Assembly: GCA_004335835.1 (NCBI GenBank)
Contig: RWJK01000494.1
Coordinates: 1,857-17,223 of the forward strand
Origin: Scenedesmus sp. ARA3
Taxonomy: Eukaryota > Chlorophyta > Chlorophyceae > Sphaeropleales > Scenedesmaceae
Length of the DNA: 15,367 bases
Reading direction: 5' to 3'
The translations under genes and the position numbers were made by a program. The stretch's first letter is position 1, and every line of letters starts with the position of its first letter. Below the pieces are notes generated by a model. The model made no database searches. It saw only the letters and a program-made list of their open reading frames with translations, and was not told the DNA's origin. Positions 1 through 8,514 of the stretch are shown piece by piece.

Positions 1-10
1 CCCCCCGGGT

Positions 11-42
11 GCGCCAGAGCCCGGGGGCGCCAGAGCCCGGGT
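11..42. repeat. Two tandem copies of a GC-rich 16-bp unit
   Basis: The motif gcgccagagcccggg appears at 11 and again at 27, a 16-bp period. It lies in intron sequence of the DUF2009 gene. Its function is unknown. Confidence 0.7.
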
Positions 43-57
43 CACAATGTGAACCCT

Positions 58-451
58 CACCTCCAGCAGCGGGTCGTCCAGCAGCTCCAGGCGCCCTCTC
101 ACCTGATTTCAAAACCCCAGGCACAGTGTGCACCCCAAAACCCCAACCCACCTCCAGCAGCGGGTCGTCCAGAGCTCCAGGCGCCCCCGCTCCTCACGGA
201 AGGCCATCACCCCACAAACCCTCAAACCCTCGGCACCCCACACCCCAGCCCCTTTCCAAGACCCTTGAGTATGTTCACCCCCACCTCCAGCAGCGGGTCG
301 TCCAGCAGCTCCAGGCGCCCTCTCACCTGATTTCAAAACCCTAGGCACAGCATCAAATTGTCAAACTCTGAAACCCTGCACCCCAAAACCTCAACCCACC
401 TCCAACAGCGGGTCGTCCAGAGCTCCAGGCGCCCCCGCTCCTCGAGGAAGG
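58..451 (-). repeat. Array of four partial copies of the 3' end of exon 9, in the next intron
   Basis: The last ~40-60 bp of exon 9 with its GAG|GTGGG-type donor (source at about 529-590) recur downstream in transcription order. The shared core starts at 58, 149, 282 and 397 and at 529 in the real exon. Two types alternate. The copies at 149 and 397 share a one-base deletion (gtccagagctcc against gtccagcagctcc) that shifts the frame, and they extend further into the exon. The copies at 58 and 282 keep the frame but diverge after the Gly-Arg-Leu codons. Like types lie 224-248 bp apart, so a two-copy unit seems to have been duplicated. No convincing next exon is visible between here and the left edge. 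Confidence 0.85.
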
Positions 452-531
452 CCATCACCCCACAAACCCTCAAACCCTCGGCACCCAAACCCCAGCCCCT
501 TTCCACAACCCTTGAATATATCCACCCCCAC

Positions 532-3500
532 CTCCAGCAGCGGGTCGTCCAGCAGCTCCAGGCGCCCCCGCTCCTCAAGGAAGGCAGCCACCGTGCGCAG
601 CGGCCGCACACAGCTGAACCCCAGCAGCTCCTGAACCCCCGGGTCGCTGCTGTCCATCAGCCTGCAGGCAGCAGCAGATTTGTATGTGAGTAAGCGGTGA
701 GCGAAAGCCTGAGGCAGCAGCTGAACCCCAGCAGCTCCTGAACCCCGGGTCGCTGCTGTCCATCAGCCTGCGTGGTGGGTGAGTGGGTGGGTGGGGTGCA
801 CGTGACTGACTGAGTGAGCAGGTGAATGGCTTGCACTGGCACAGGCGCCAGCCAGCATGCAGCAGTGACAGGAGGGCTGCACTGAAGCCATTGTGGTGCA
901 GCAGAAGCAGCAGAAGCAGCAGCAGCAGTGACCAGCCAGCGACACGGCTGCCAGCTTCACATGCACATCAGCTTGACCACGCGCACACGTATGTGCCACT
1001 CACATGTACATGAGCTTGCCGAACTCGCTGCGCATCTTCTCCGGGTTCATGATCTTGTAGCGCCGCCCGATCTCGAACACGTCCTGGAAAAACTCCGCAT
1101 TCTGGCAGCGGCGGCAGCAGCAGCAGCAGACATTGAGACAGAGTCACCACATAGCACAGCTGCAATGCATGCTAGCTGAAACTCTGGGCTTTCAGTAGCA
1201 GCATTTCTCAGCAGCCAACCGTGTTCAACATATTTAGGCTGGTCTGCAGGTCCCTTGCTGCTTGTGCTGCCGTGCTGCTTCTGAGGGCAGCTGCCAAATG
1301 CTGTCACAGCTGCCCATGTGACTTCAGCTGCCATGTTGAAGGATGCCGCAAAGGTCTTAGTGTGCTGCAAACCCTGCAGGGCCTAAGTCTGCTGCAATGC
1401 CAGCAGGGCCTGGCTGTGCTGACAGTGCGGCGGGGCCCACCTGCTCAAAGTCCCTGTCTGCCACCAGCTGCTGCCCCCGCTTGTAGTCCTGAGCCACCAC
1501 CAGGCCTGCAAAGTAACACATCAGTTTAATGGTGTGCTTTTGCAGCGCAGGCGCAAGTTGCGCACAGAGAAGCTAATGTCACACAAGCTGCAATGCCTGA
1601 ACTGATGTAAAACCATGTAGACAGTGACAAGCGTTTTGTAGTGCATCACCAGCTCTCAGCCCGTCGCCAGCGTCGGAAGGCAAGCGTCAGCAATGGCAGA
1701 TGCATCTGCCACAATAAGAGTGCCTTTCTGCTCTTCCTGCAAGCGGATAGGTGCAGACTCGATGCACGGCTCCTGCTGTTGACTCGCTGCTGCTGCTGCT
1801 GCTGCTGCCTGCCCTCACCGCTCAGTATGGCGCAGAAGTCCTTGATCTGCGCATGCATGCGGCTGGTCTTGCTGCTGGCTGCTGCTGCTGCTAGCTATCT
1901 GCTGCTGTTGCTGGCTTGCTGCTGCAGCGATTTTGCTGCTGCTGCTGCTGCCCGCCCTCACCGCTCAGTATGGCGCAGAAGTCCTTGATCTGCGCATGCA
2001 TGCGGCTGGTCTTGCTGCGCCACGCAAGGATGTCCACCTGCAGCAGCGGCAGCAGCAGCAGCAGCATTGAGTCATCGCCTAAATTAACTGCTTGCTACCG
2101 GGCTGCTCTCTGTTTGCTGACAACATTACTTTTTTCAAAACAAGAGCATGATGCAGCGCATGGCAATCGCTGTCAACTTCACTCTGTTCAAAACAAGAGC
2201 ATGCTGCAGCGCACGGGAATCGTCAGTTGAGCCAAGGCCAGCCGCCAGCTGCCTTCATCTTGTTGATGTACTCGCTGGCGTTGAGAGCCGCCTCCAGCAG
2301 CCGCAGCTCTCACAAATACAACACCCTCTGCCAACAGCTACCAGCCAGCCAGACAGCCAGCCAGCAAGGCAGACGTCCCAGACAGACATGGCAAGATCTT
2401 GCTCGCAATCGTGCAGTTTGAATGTTTGCTGCATGCAGCAGCGTGAGTACAAAGAGACAACATCAAACAAAGAACCATGCAGACAGCCGCGCCTACCTTG
2501 TCTGTGTACTCGCTGACGTTGAGAGCCGCCTCCAGCAGCCGCAGCAGCCGCCGCTCCTCCAGCTGCAGCCGCAGCGGGATGTACCTGGCAGCAGCAGCGG
2601 CAGCAGCAGCAGCAGCAGCAGCCGCAGCCGCAGCAGCAGCAGCAGCGCGAAGGCACATGAGTGTCGAGTCAGCTGCCAACAGGCTGCCTGTCTCTAGTGC
2701 AGGACGCTGCCTTTAATTAATTCAGTCAAACCAACCAACCCAGTCAAACTGGTCAAACCAGTCAAACTGGTCAAAGAGTGAAACGCCCAGCAGCCGCAGC
2801 CGCAGCTTGCGCCTGATCACTCACTTGCAGCGCTCCCGGAAGCTCGTCCTGCCGCCTGCTGCCTGCTTGCCGCTGCTGCTGAGGCTGGTGCTGCTGCCCA
2901 GCTTGCGCTGTGACAGCGGCAGTGTCTCCATGCCCACCGGCAGTGCTGCTGCTAGTGCAGGGTCAACCTGCTGCTGGCTACCGTCTGCTGCTGTTGCTGC
3001 TGCGTCCTCGTCTTGTGAGCTGATTGGATCGTCCTGCAAACGACAGTCACACCGTGTGTGCGGTGTAAAGGGGCGTCCAAAAGAATGCCAGCACAGCAGT
3101 TTGAGCAGCTCCTGCAACTCAGCCACTGCACAGCAACATGCTCAAACTACGCGCTGCAGCATGACAGATTCTCAAAACCTCCGGAACATCTACAGAACAA
3201 CAAAGCTGCTGATTCGCCAGGCTCCATGCGCAACATATGTAGGCCTGGATGCATGCTGCTGCTGGTCTGTTGCTGGCGCTGGGCCTCACCTCTGCTTGCT
3301 GCTGCTCGTCGTCGTCTTCGCTGCTGCTGCTGATGCCGCCGTCATCTCGCAGCCGCTTGTGCTCAACGGCGCCATCAACGTCCATCAGCTGCGCCTGCAG
3401 CAGCGGCAACCCAGCACAGCGGTATAGTAACATAACAGCATGAGGACACCGAGAGAGAGAGTGAATCACATCAGCCCCCAGTCACTATCCAAATCTGGTG

Positions 3501-4722
3501 TCAGCTGCCCAGCAGCAGTGCCCCCAAGCCCCTCAGCCACTCGCTCAGCATGTCACCGGCACTGCAAACGCTTAGCTGTGACTCATCTTCATCGCTTTGT
3601 TGCAGCTGCTATGCAGCTTGATCTCCCAGCCATCATTATCTACCTGTGCATGACCTGTGAGCAATATTCTGCATTGGCAGCTGCGCCCACCCTTGCAGGA
3701 AGCCTCACCTGCTGCGAGGAGCGCTTGAGCCGCTCCACATCAGCCTGCTGCTGCTCCGAAAAGGCCTGAGCCTCAAGCGCCGCATCTGCTAGCTGCTGCT
3801 TCAGCGCAGCCACCTGCTGCAGCAGCTCACCACTGACCTGGCTGCTGCTGCTGCTGCTGCCTGCAGCTGCAAGCGTTGCCAGTGCTGCTTCTACTGCTTC
3901 TGCATGCTGCAGGACAGTGGCAGCTGCTTGGGACTTTTCGCTGGCGTATTCGGCGAGCTGCTCCTGCGCTACTTGCAGGCGGGTTGCCTTATCCAGGGCA
4001 TCTGCTTCTGCCTTGAGCCGCAGCTGGTGCTCCTCTGCATGGTTAGGGAAAGGGAAGTTTGCAGGACAAAGTCAGGTGACAGGATAGCTATATGCAGGGT
4101 AGGTTTGCAGGGATTTTGAAGTTCAAGTGGTGTGCCATTTGTGCTGTTGAGGTATGAATGGCATGCAAGCATCAGCAGAGCACAACACGGCTGCGGTATG
4201 CCAGTTGCATGGCACTGCTGAGCAGGCTGGCAGCGGATGTTGCATGCACAGGACACACTGCCTGAGATCTGTGCCCTGCCATGCCTGCACATGTGTAATG
4301 TTGTTGAAAACTACGTCTCAGCGTTTTTGTGACAGCAGCACGTACGCAGGTAACTGGACTGCACGTGCTTGGCAAGCAACTTGCAGCAGCAAGCGGGCAA
4401 CTCTGCTCTAGCACGGCATGCACGGCACGTCACGTTCCTGATTAACGAAATTCAAAAACCAAAACGATGATGTCTGCACAGCCGCATGCCCTGCACGCCT
4501 CTCAGGCAGATAGCACGCCACAACGCCCGCCTCCAGCTCCAGCACCAGCTACGTCTCACCGTTGAAGGCAGTCTCTGTTATAGCGTCACATCCAGTGTCT
4601 ACTGATACGTTTGCGGTTCCCTCGCTATCCAACACCGCGCTGAGTCGTTCATTCATGTGGTGGTGCTCCATCATGCTCTTATTTGGCGATGAGAAAAGTG
4701 ACCAGAGCCATTTCGTTGCCAT
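532..4722 (-). CDS. DUF2009 (UPF0652) protein with coiled-coil N-terminal extension; 5' nine exons, 3' end outside window
   Basis: Nine exons (minus strand): 4722-4560, 4034-3709, 3394-3290, 3033-2825, 2584-2497, 2037-1962, 1505-1441, 1101-1004 and 661-532, giving 420 residues before the left edge. Donors are GTGAGN, GTAGGC or GTGGGN, acceptors end in CAG, and phases agree at all eight joins. The ATG at 4722 ([15 protein letters not shown]) is the first after an in-frame TGA. Residues 55-163 are Ala/Gln/Glu-rich and look like a coiled coil. Residues 164-268 are acidic and low-complexity ([10 protein letters not shown]). The DUF2009 start follows: [20 protein letters not shown] from residue 269, then [52 protein letters not shown] and [15 protein letters not shown]2009 is a conserved eukaryotic family of unknown function, and I recognise it from memory of its motifs. 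The coiled-coil part could be a separate gene, but the phase-0 join at 3709/3394 argues for one. The exon 9 donor is uncertain because copies of it follow. Confidence 0.8.
718..771 (-). pseudogene. Partial copy of the 5' end of exon 9, with acceptor, one base deleted
   Basis: The segment 718-771 repeats 611-664 (period 107 bp). It reproduces the CAG acceptor and the first ~50 bp of exon 9 (start of LMDSSDPG). One C/G is missing in the Asp-Pro-Gly codons, so reading from this acceptor shifts frame. It lies in intron 8 just upstream of the real exon and could act as a decoy acceptor. Confidence 0.8.
1811..1874 (-). pseudogene. Perfect 64-bp copy of the 3' part of exon 6 with its donor
   Basis: Bases 1811-1874 are identical to 1954-2017 (offset 143 bp), covering 55 bp of exon 6 ([18 protein letters not shown]) and its GTGAGG donor. 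The copy sits in intron 6, after the real exon in transcription order. It lacks the start of exon 6 (VDILAWR) and an obvious acceptor. CTG runs flank both copies. Perfect identity points to a recent event, or to gene conversion. Confidence 0.9.
2134..2222. repeat. 53-bp tandem duplication in intron 5
   Basis: A 36-bp block starting ttcaaaacaagagcatg occurs at 2134-2169 and again at 2187-2222 with three or four differences. No coding role is seen. Confidence 0.8.
2259..2306 (-). pseudogene. Diverged partial copy of the 3' half of exon 5
   Basis: The copy would read [16 protein letters not shown], against [16 protein letters not shown] in exon 5 (2497-2545). It lies in intron 5, after the real exon. 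The GT donor is lost and several bases differ, so it looks older than the exon 6 copy and is unlikely to be spliced in. Confidence 0.8.
2586..2647. repeat. CAG/CGG-type triplet tract beside the exon 5 acceptor
   Basis: An interrupted run of gcagcagcgg-type triplets sits directly at the acceptor of exon 5. On the transcribed strand it reads as CTG/CCG and supplies the pyrimidine-containing stretch before CAG. Similar tracts precede exons 6, 8 and 3 of this gene. Confidence 0.75.
2723..2776. repeat. 18-bp minisatellite, three units, in intron 4
   Basis: Units start at 2723, 2741 and 2759. The last two read cagtcaaactggtcaaa plus one base, and the first is diverged in its second half. The units contain the inverted pair actgg/ccagt, so the transcript could form small hairpins. 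Confidence 0.85.
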
Positions 4723-4966
4723 ATTCTCCGTTGTGCGAACTCACGTCGGCGACGGCAGAGTGTACGAGTCATCCTGGGGGTGGTGACAACACACTTCCAA
4801 AGCCCCAGGTGGTTCATTAAAAATGACAACGGCCCGGCAACAGCTGTCCACCGGCTTTAACTGCGCAACTGCCAGTTCAGTGATAACACTCGTGTGTTTG
4901 GGGACATCTTATGTCAGTGCACAACAGACCACCTTGCAGGAGACACCACCCTAGCTCTGCAGCATC
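4723..4966. promoter_or_regulatory. Divergent promoter region between the DUF2009 and TPR/RS genes
   Basis: The start codons of two opposite genes lie only 244 bp apart, so both promoters and 5' leaders must fit here. Visible elements are an AT-rich stretch (ttcattaaaaatgac, 4813-4827), an AACGG core at 4829, three Myb-type cores (AACTG, AACTG, CAGTT) within 4859-4877, and a TCACGTC near 4741 next to the minus-strand start. No clear TATA box is seen. The motifs are short and may be chance. Confidence 0.55.
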
Positions 4967-5446
4967 ATGGTGCAGCTTTCTAGGGCTTTGCAGCAGCTGC
5001 TGCAAAGCATGGGCGATGCACCATGCCAGGCACTAGAGCCACCTGCTTGGGGCTTCTCCCTTAGCCACGTCACCCTGCAGCAGCTGCAGCACCACCATGA
5101 TAGCCACCCTGAGGACGAAGACGAAGCAGCTGCAGCGGACACGTACCTAAACAAGCTGGAAACAGACCACACATTTGCCTCAAATCATTGTGTGGCAGCA
5201 ATGGCACAGCAGCTGGGCCTTTCTCAGTACACAGACTGCCTGTCAGGGACACTGCAGGCAGCAGCAGCAGTGCTGCCTGATGCTGAGGGTGCTGATGCAG
5301 CACTGACAGCTGTGCAGCGGCACATTGATGCAGCATGGTCGAAGGAGGCAGTGTGGCGGGGTGTAGGCTTCGCCAAGCAAGGTTTGTGTTGCGCTGCAGC
5401 AGGCATTTCATGTAGTCTAGTCCTGGATCATGCCTCTGCGGATGTT

Positions 5447-5485
<39 letters not shown>

Positions 5486-5702
5486 GAAGCATGCAGGTGA
5501 CGCTGCCTGCACATGTCCGACATGCAGAGTGCAAGTTGTCCCTCTGTCATGCACTACATCAAAAGCAGGCAGCAGGTATGATGCTACAGCAAGGGCAAGC
5601 CTTCCTTGTGCAGCGTCATTCCAAGTCACTGCTCAGTGAGCAGTGGCTGCGGCACCTGTCTCACAGCACTTGCCAGTGCACAGCCAGAGCAAAAGCGTGA
5701 TG

Positions 5703-5740
<38 letters not shown>

Positions 5741-6894
5741 GCAGGAGATTACCAGCAGGCGATGGAGTGCTATAACAAAGCCTTGGCGCTCAACCCCAGC
5801 AACTGCGATGCGCATGTTGCAAGGGGTGCTGCACATGCCAACCAGGGACAGTTTGCAGCAGCGCTGCAGGACTTCAAAGCAGCGCTGCGCATCGACCCAG
5901 GCAACGCCAATGCAGCCAAGTACTTGCAGGTGGGCTGGCAGTGCAATGGAGAGAGACGGCCTGCAAGTTATTCAACATTTGCAGCTGCTGCTTTAGCCTG
6001 ACTTGCGCAAGCATGTCTGCAACAGTGCCTGCAGGCTGTTGCGCTTTGCCGCGTTATTATACTGACTAGGTGTGTGGCACTGCATGACCTACAGGCGACG
6101 AACAAGCACATGCAGGAGGCAGCGCCGGCACAGCAGCAGCAGCAGCAGCAGCAGCACGCAGGGCTGGCCAGGCATGGCAGGGAGGTGCAAACAAATGCTG
6201 CCCACTTGCGACAGCAGCAGCCGCAGCAGCAACAAGAAAAACAGCAGCAGCAACAGCAGCAGCAGCTGCTGCAGGTACAAGAGCGTCGGCACGTATATAC
6301 CAGCAGAAGCAGGAGCAGGAGCAGGAGCAGAAGCAGGAGCAGGGACAGGAGGGACCGCAGAGGCAGAGGCAGGAGTCCCAAGAGTAAAAGCACCAGCAGA
6401 AGCAGAAGCAGCAGCAGCAGCAGCAGCACTTCAGGGTCAAGCTCTGAAGGAGATGAAGGCGAGTTCTGTTTGGTGACACTAGGCGGCTGCGCAACTGCTT
6501 GTGTGCCTGCACGACAGCGTTGCCAGCAGTGCACTTGCTGTGCACACCCACTTCGTCCGACTTCTCTCATCTGCTTTACATGCTAAGACTCCGCGAACTC
6601 CATCATGACAGCAGGCACCTCAGACGTCGCCAGCAACACAACCATTTGTCAGCCAACTCTGCTGCTGCTGCTGCCGCTGCTGCTGCCGCTGCTGCAGGCG
6701 GGCCGTCCAAGGTTTCTAAAGCTGTTGATGTAAATGACATCAGGGAGGCCATCCAGGTGCTGCGCTCAGAAGCCAAGCACAAGCACAAGCGCAAAGAGCA
6801 CGGCAAGCACACAAAGAAGAGCCGCGGCAAGCACCACAAGCGCAACAGCAAGCACAGGAAGCACCAGCGCAGCAAGCACAAGCAGAAGAAGTGA
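4967..6894 (+). CDS. TPR protein with poly-Gln, RS domain and Lys/His-rich tail, TTC14-like; four exons, complete
   Basis: Exons 4967-5381, 5745-5929, 6095-6458 and 6698-6894 give 386 residues ending at TGA 6892-6894. The ATG follows an in-frame TAG. Phases agree at all joins: G|GA between exons 1 and 2, phase 0 between 2 and 3, G|GC between 3 and 4. Residues 1-127 are Gln/Ala-rich and not recognised. Two TPRs follow, about 128-161 (GDYQQAMECYNKAL, crossing intron 1) and 162-195 (ARGAAHANQGQFAAALQDF). Residues 213-260 are Gln-rich. An RS domain spans about 270-308 (RSRSRSRSRSRSRDRRDRR). The tail 323-386 has a short helix (VNDIREAIQVLRSEA), then dense Lys/His/Arg. TPR plus an RS/Lys-rich end resembles TTC14, but no S1 RNA-binding domain is visible. 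A nuclear, RNA-linked role is inferred, not shown. Confidence 0.8.
5382..5744 (+). other. Intron 1 of the TPR/RS gene, with CAG(11) and CTG(11) arms
   Basis: The donor is AAG|GTTTGT and the acceptor cttgcag. The intron holds 11 perfect CAG units (5448-5480) and, 224 bp on, 11 perfect CTG units (5705-5737). These can pair into a 33-bp stem in the transcript. ORFs through this stretch are repeat translations and not coding. Confidence 0.75.
6459..6697 (+). other. Probable GC-AG intron (intron 3 of the TPR/RS gene)
   Basis: The RS-coding frame must join to the Lys-rich tail with phase 1. The site AAG|GCGAGT at 6458/6459 fits the usual GC-AG donor consensus and the needed phase, giving EGDEG-GPSK. 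The acceptor is ctgcag at 6697. The alternative GT at TCT|GTTTGG (phase 1) is a weaker site and would add three residues. Confidence 0.6.
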
Positions 6895-6930
6895 CACTGA
6901 GTGTGGCCTTAGGGTGCACTTGCCCGTGCT

Positions 6931-6931
<1 letters not shown>

Positions 6932-6973
<42 letters not shown>
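6932..6973 (+). repeat. CAG(14) microsatellite in the 3' untranslated region or just past the gene
   Basis: Fourteen uninterrupted CAG units start 38 bp after the stop codon of the TPR/RS gene, the longest pure triplet run in the window. A shorter CAG run follows at about 7018-7033. Confidence 0.95.
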
Positions 6974-6974
<1 letters not shown>

Positions 6975-7064
6975 TTGGCCAGTTGCGCAATGATGCAACA
7001 TGATCATTCATGAAATGGCAGCAGCAGCAGCAGCTATCAGAGCGTCGGTCAGAGCCTATACTGG

Positions 7065-7086
7065 CTAGGTTGATATATCAACCTAG
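7065..7086. repeat. Perfect 22-bp palindrome
   Basis: The half-site CTAGGTTGATA is followed at once by its reverse complement TATCAACCTAG, with no spacer. It lies in non-coding sequence 171 bp past the TPR/RS stop codon. It could be a dimeric protein-binding site or an old insertion target. No function is known. Confidence 0.9.
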
Positions 7087-8504
7087 AGCAGGGCTCTGCA
7101 TCGCTTGCATCGCCATGGGTAATGATACTATAAAGTTAGTAGATCTATATACCAATAAGACAGTTGCAGCTTATGCGCAGCTTACGCGCCTTGCACATCT
7201 GTGCTGCGGTGTCGCAGGCACTGGCAGATTGTTCTGCAATGTGTTCGCCTGCGGCAGGTGTGTTGAGGCTGATGACTGATATGGTATGAGAAAACATGGA
7301 GACACATGAGGTGTAGTTGTACCAGAATCTCGCAGTGCTGGGCTGGTTCACATTCAGGACTGAAAGTCCATCAAAGTGATGTGATGCGTATTTGCAAGGT
7401 AATGCCAAGGGCTCTCTTATGCCATAAGTGCGGCACTGCCGCTGTCCGGAACTTCAGGACAGGATTGACCTGACCAGTAGCCGTTGCTTGTGGCAGATGC
7501 CGCCTCCTGTCCACCTGCAGCTCAGCCACGCAGCATCGCGGTGCCGGCCGGTGTGTGCAAAGCACATGCATGCGAGTAACATCTAGCACCTACCAAGCTC
7601 CCACCAGGCCAGCATGCTGTGGCTGCTTGCCTGCAGCCACAGAAGCGAAACTCCAAGCCGCTAGGCTAGCAGTGCTATGCTGCAAGCGGCATGCACATAA
7701 AAGCAGCAGCGATGCCCACTGCCACCAGACTGACGTGCGGGTCATGCGAAGTTGAAATCTACTTTCACATCAGTGAAATCAGTTTAATCAGCAGCCAGCG
7801 CAGCCATGCATACGCCTGCACAACACAACAGCAAGCCGCCGTGCACACATACTCGACCAACAACACAGCCCTGCCACAGCCACACACCCACATCTGGGCA
7901 CAGCATCTGCACTGCTTCAGTGAAATTGGCGCACCTGGCAGGCTGCAGTATGCCACGCTGCAGCAGGGCCTTACACCGCTGCCCCACCCTGCTGATGTGC
8001 CCACCTGCTGATGTGCCCACCCTCTACGTGGAAGAGGGAGGCAGGGAGGTGGTGCGTGCTGATGCGTGCATACGTGTGTGCTTGTCTGTGAACTGAATTG
8101 CGTAGTAAAAGAGCAGAATCATGTGTACAGAGTTGTGGTTCATGCAAAACTCATGTCGGGTTGTTACTTATGTTGAATCTGGTGCGGGAAGCTCACCAGG
8201 CATAGCTTTGGGGGTGTGGTCACAGCTGCCACGTCAGCGTGTCCCATCAATGCCAATGTGCGCAGCTAGCTGTTTGGCCCAACAAGTAAGCACACATTGT
8301 TGCAAACAGCATACTGCAGTTGTCTTACAGCTGCCAGCTCGCCAAGTGCAGTGCACATGAAGCAGCAAGTGGTTTGATACCCCTACTGTCAACACCGAGT
8401 AGAGCCATTTGCGTTGCTTTTCAGGCTGCTGCTCCGGCCTCCGCCTGTGTTGCAAGGGTCCGCGTGTGACAGCTGTGCTGTCGGTCCTTACAGCAGTGTC
8501 GATG

Positions 8505-8514
8505 TTTTGGCGGG
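8505..8514 (+). promoter_or_regulatory. E2F-like site
   Basis: TTTTGGCGGG fits the plant E2F consensus TTTSSCGS. No convincing gene start lies next to it, so it may be chance. Confidence 0.25.

Noticed and set aside
3119..3469. Start of the DUF2009 gene at an ATG in exon 3 (MDVDGAVEH)
   Set aside because: Exon 3 has a normal acceptor at 3395-3396 and joins in phase to the coiled-coil exon, which leads to a stop-preceded ATG at 4722. It remains a possible alternative start.
5430..5639. Plus-strand ORF with poly-Gln and a CTCPTC motif
   Set aside because: Lies inside intron 1 of the TPR/RS gene. Joining 5381 to 5745 keeps TPR1 intact and needs no extra exon.
5968..6586. Minus-strand ORFs of up to 200 residues rich in Leu, Cys or Ala
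   Set aside because: These are antisense readings of the CAG-rich Gln/RS exon of the plus-strand TPR gene.
901..7033. CAG/CTG runs as a CRISPR array or satellite
   Set aside because: They are simple triplet repeats with no spacer-repeat alternation, scattered through introns and exons of eukaryotic genes.
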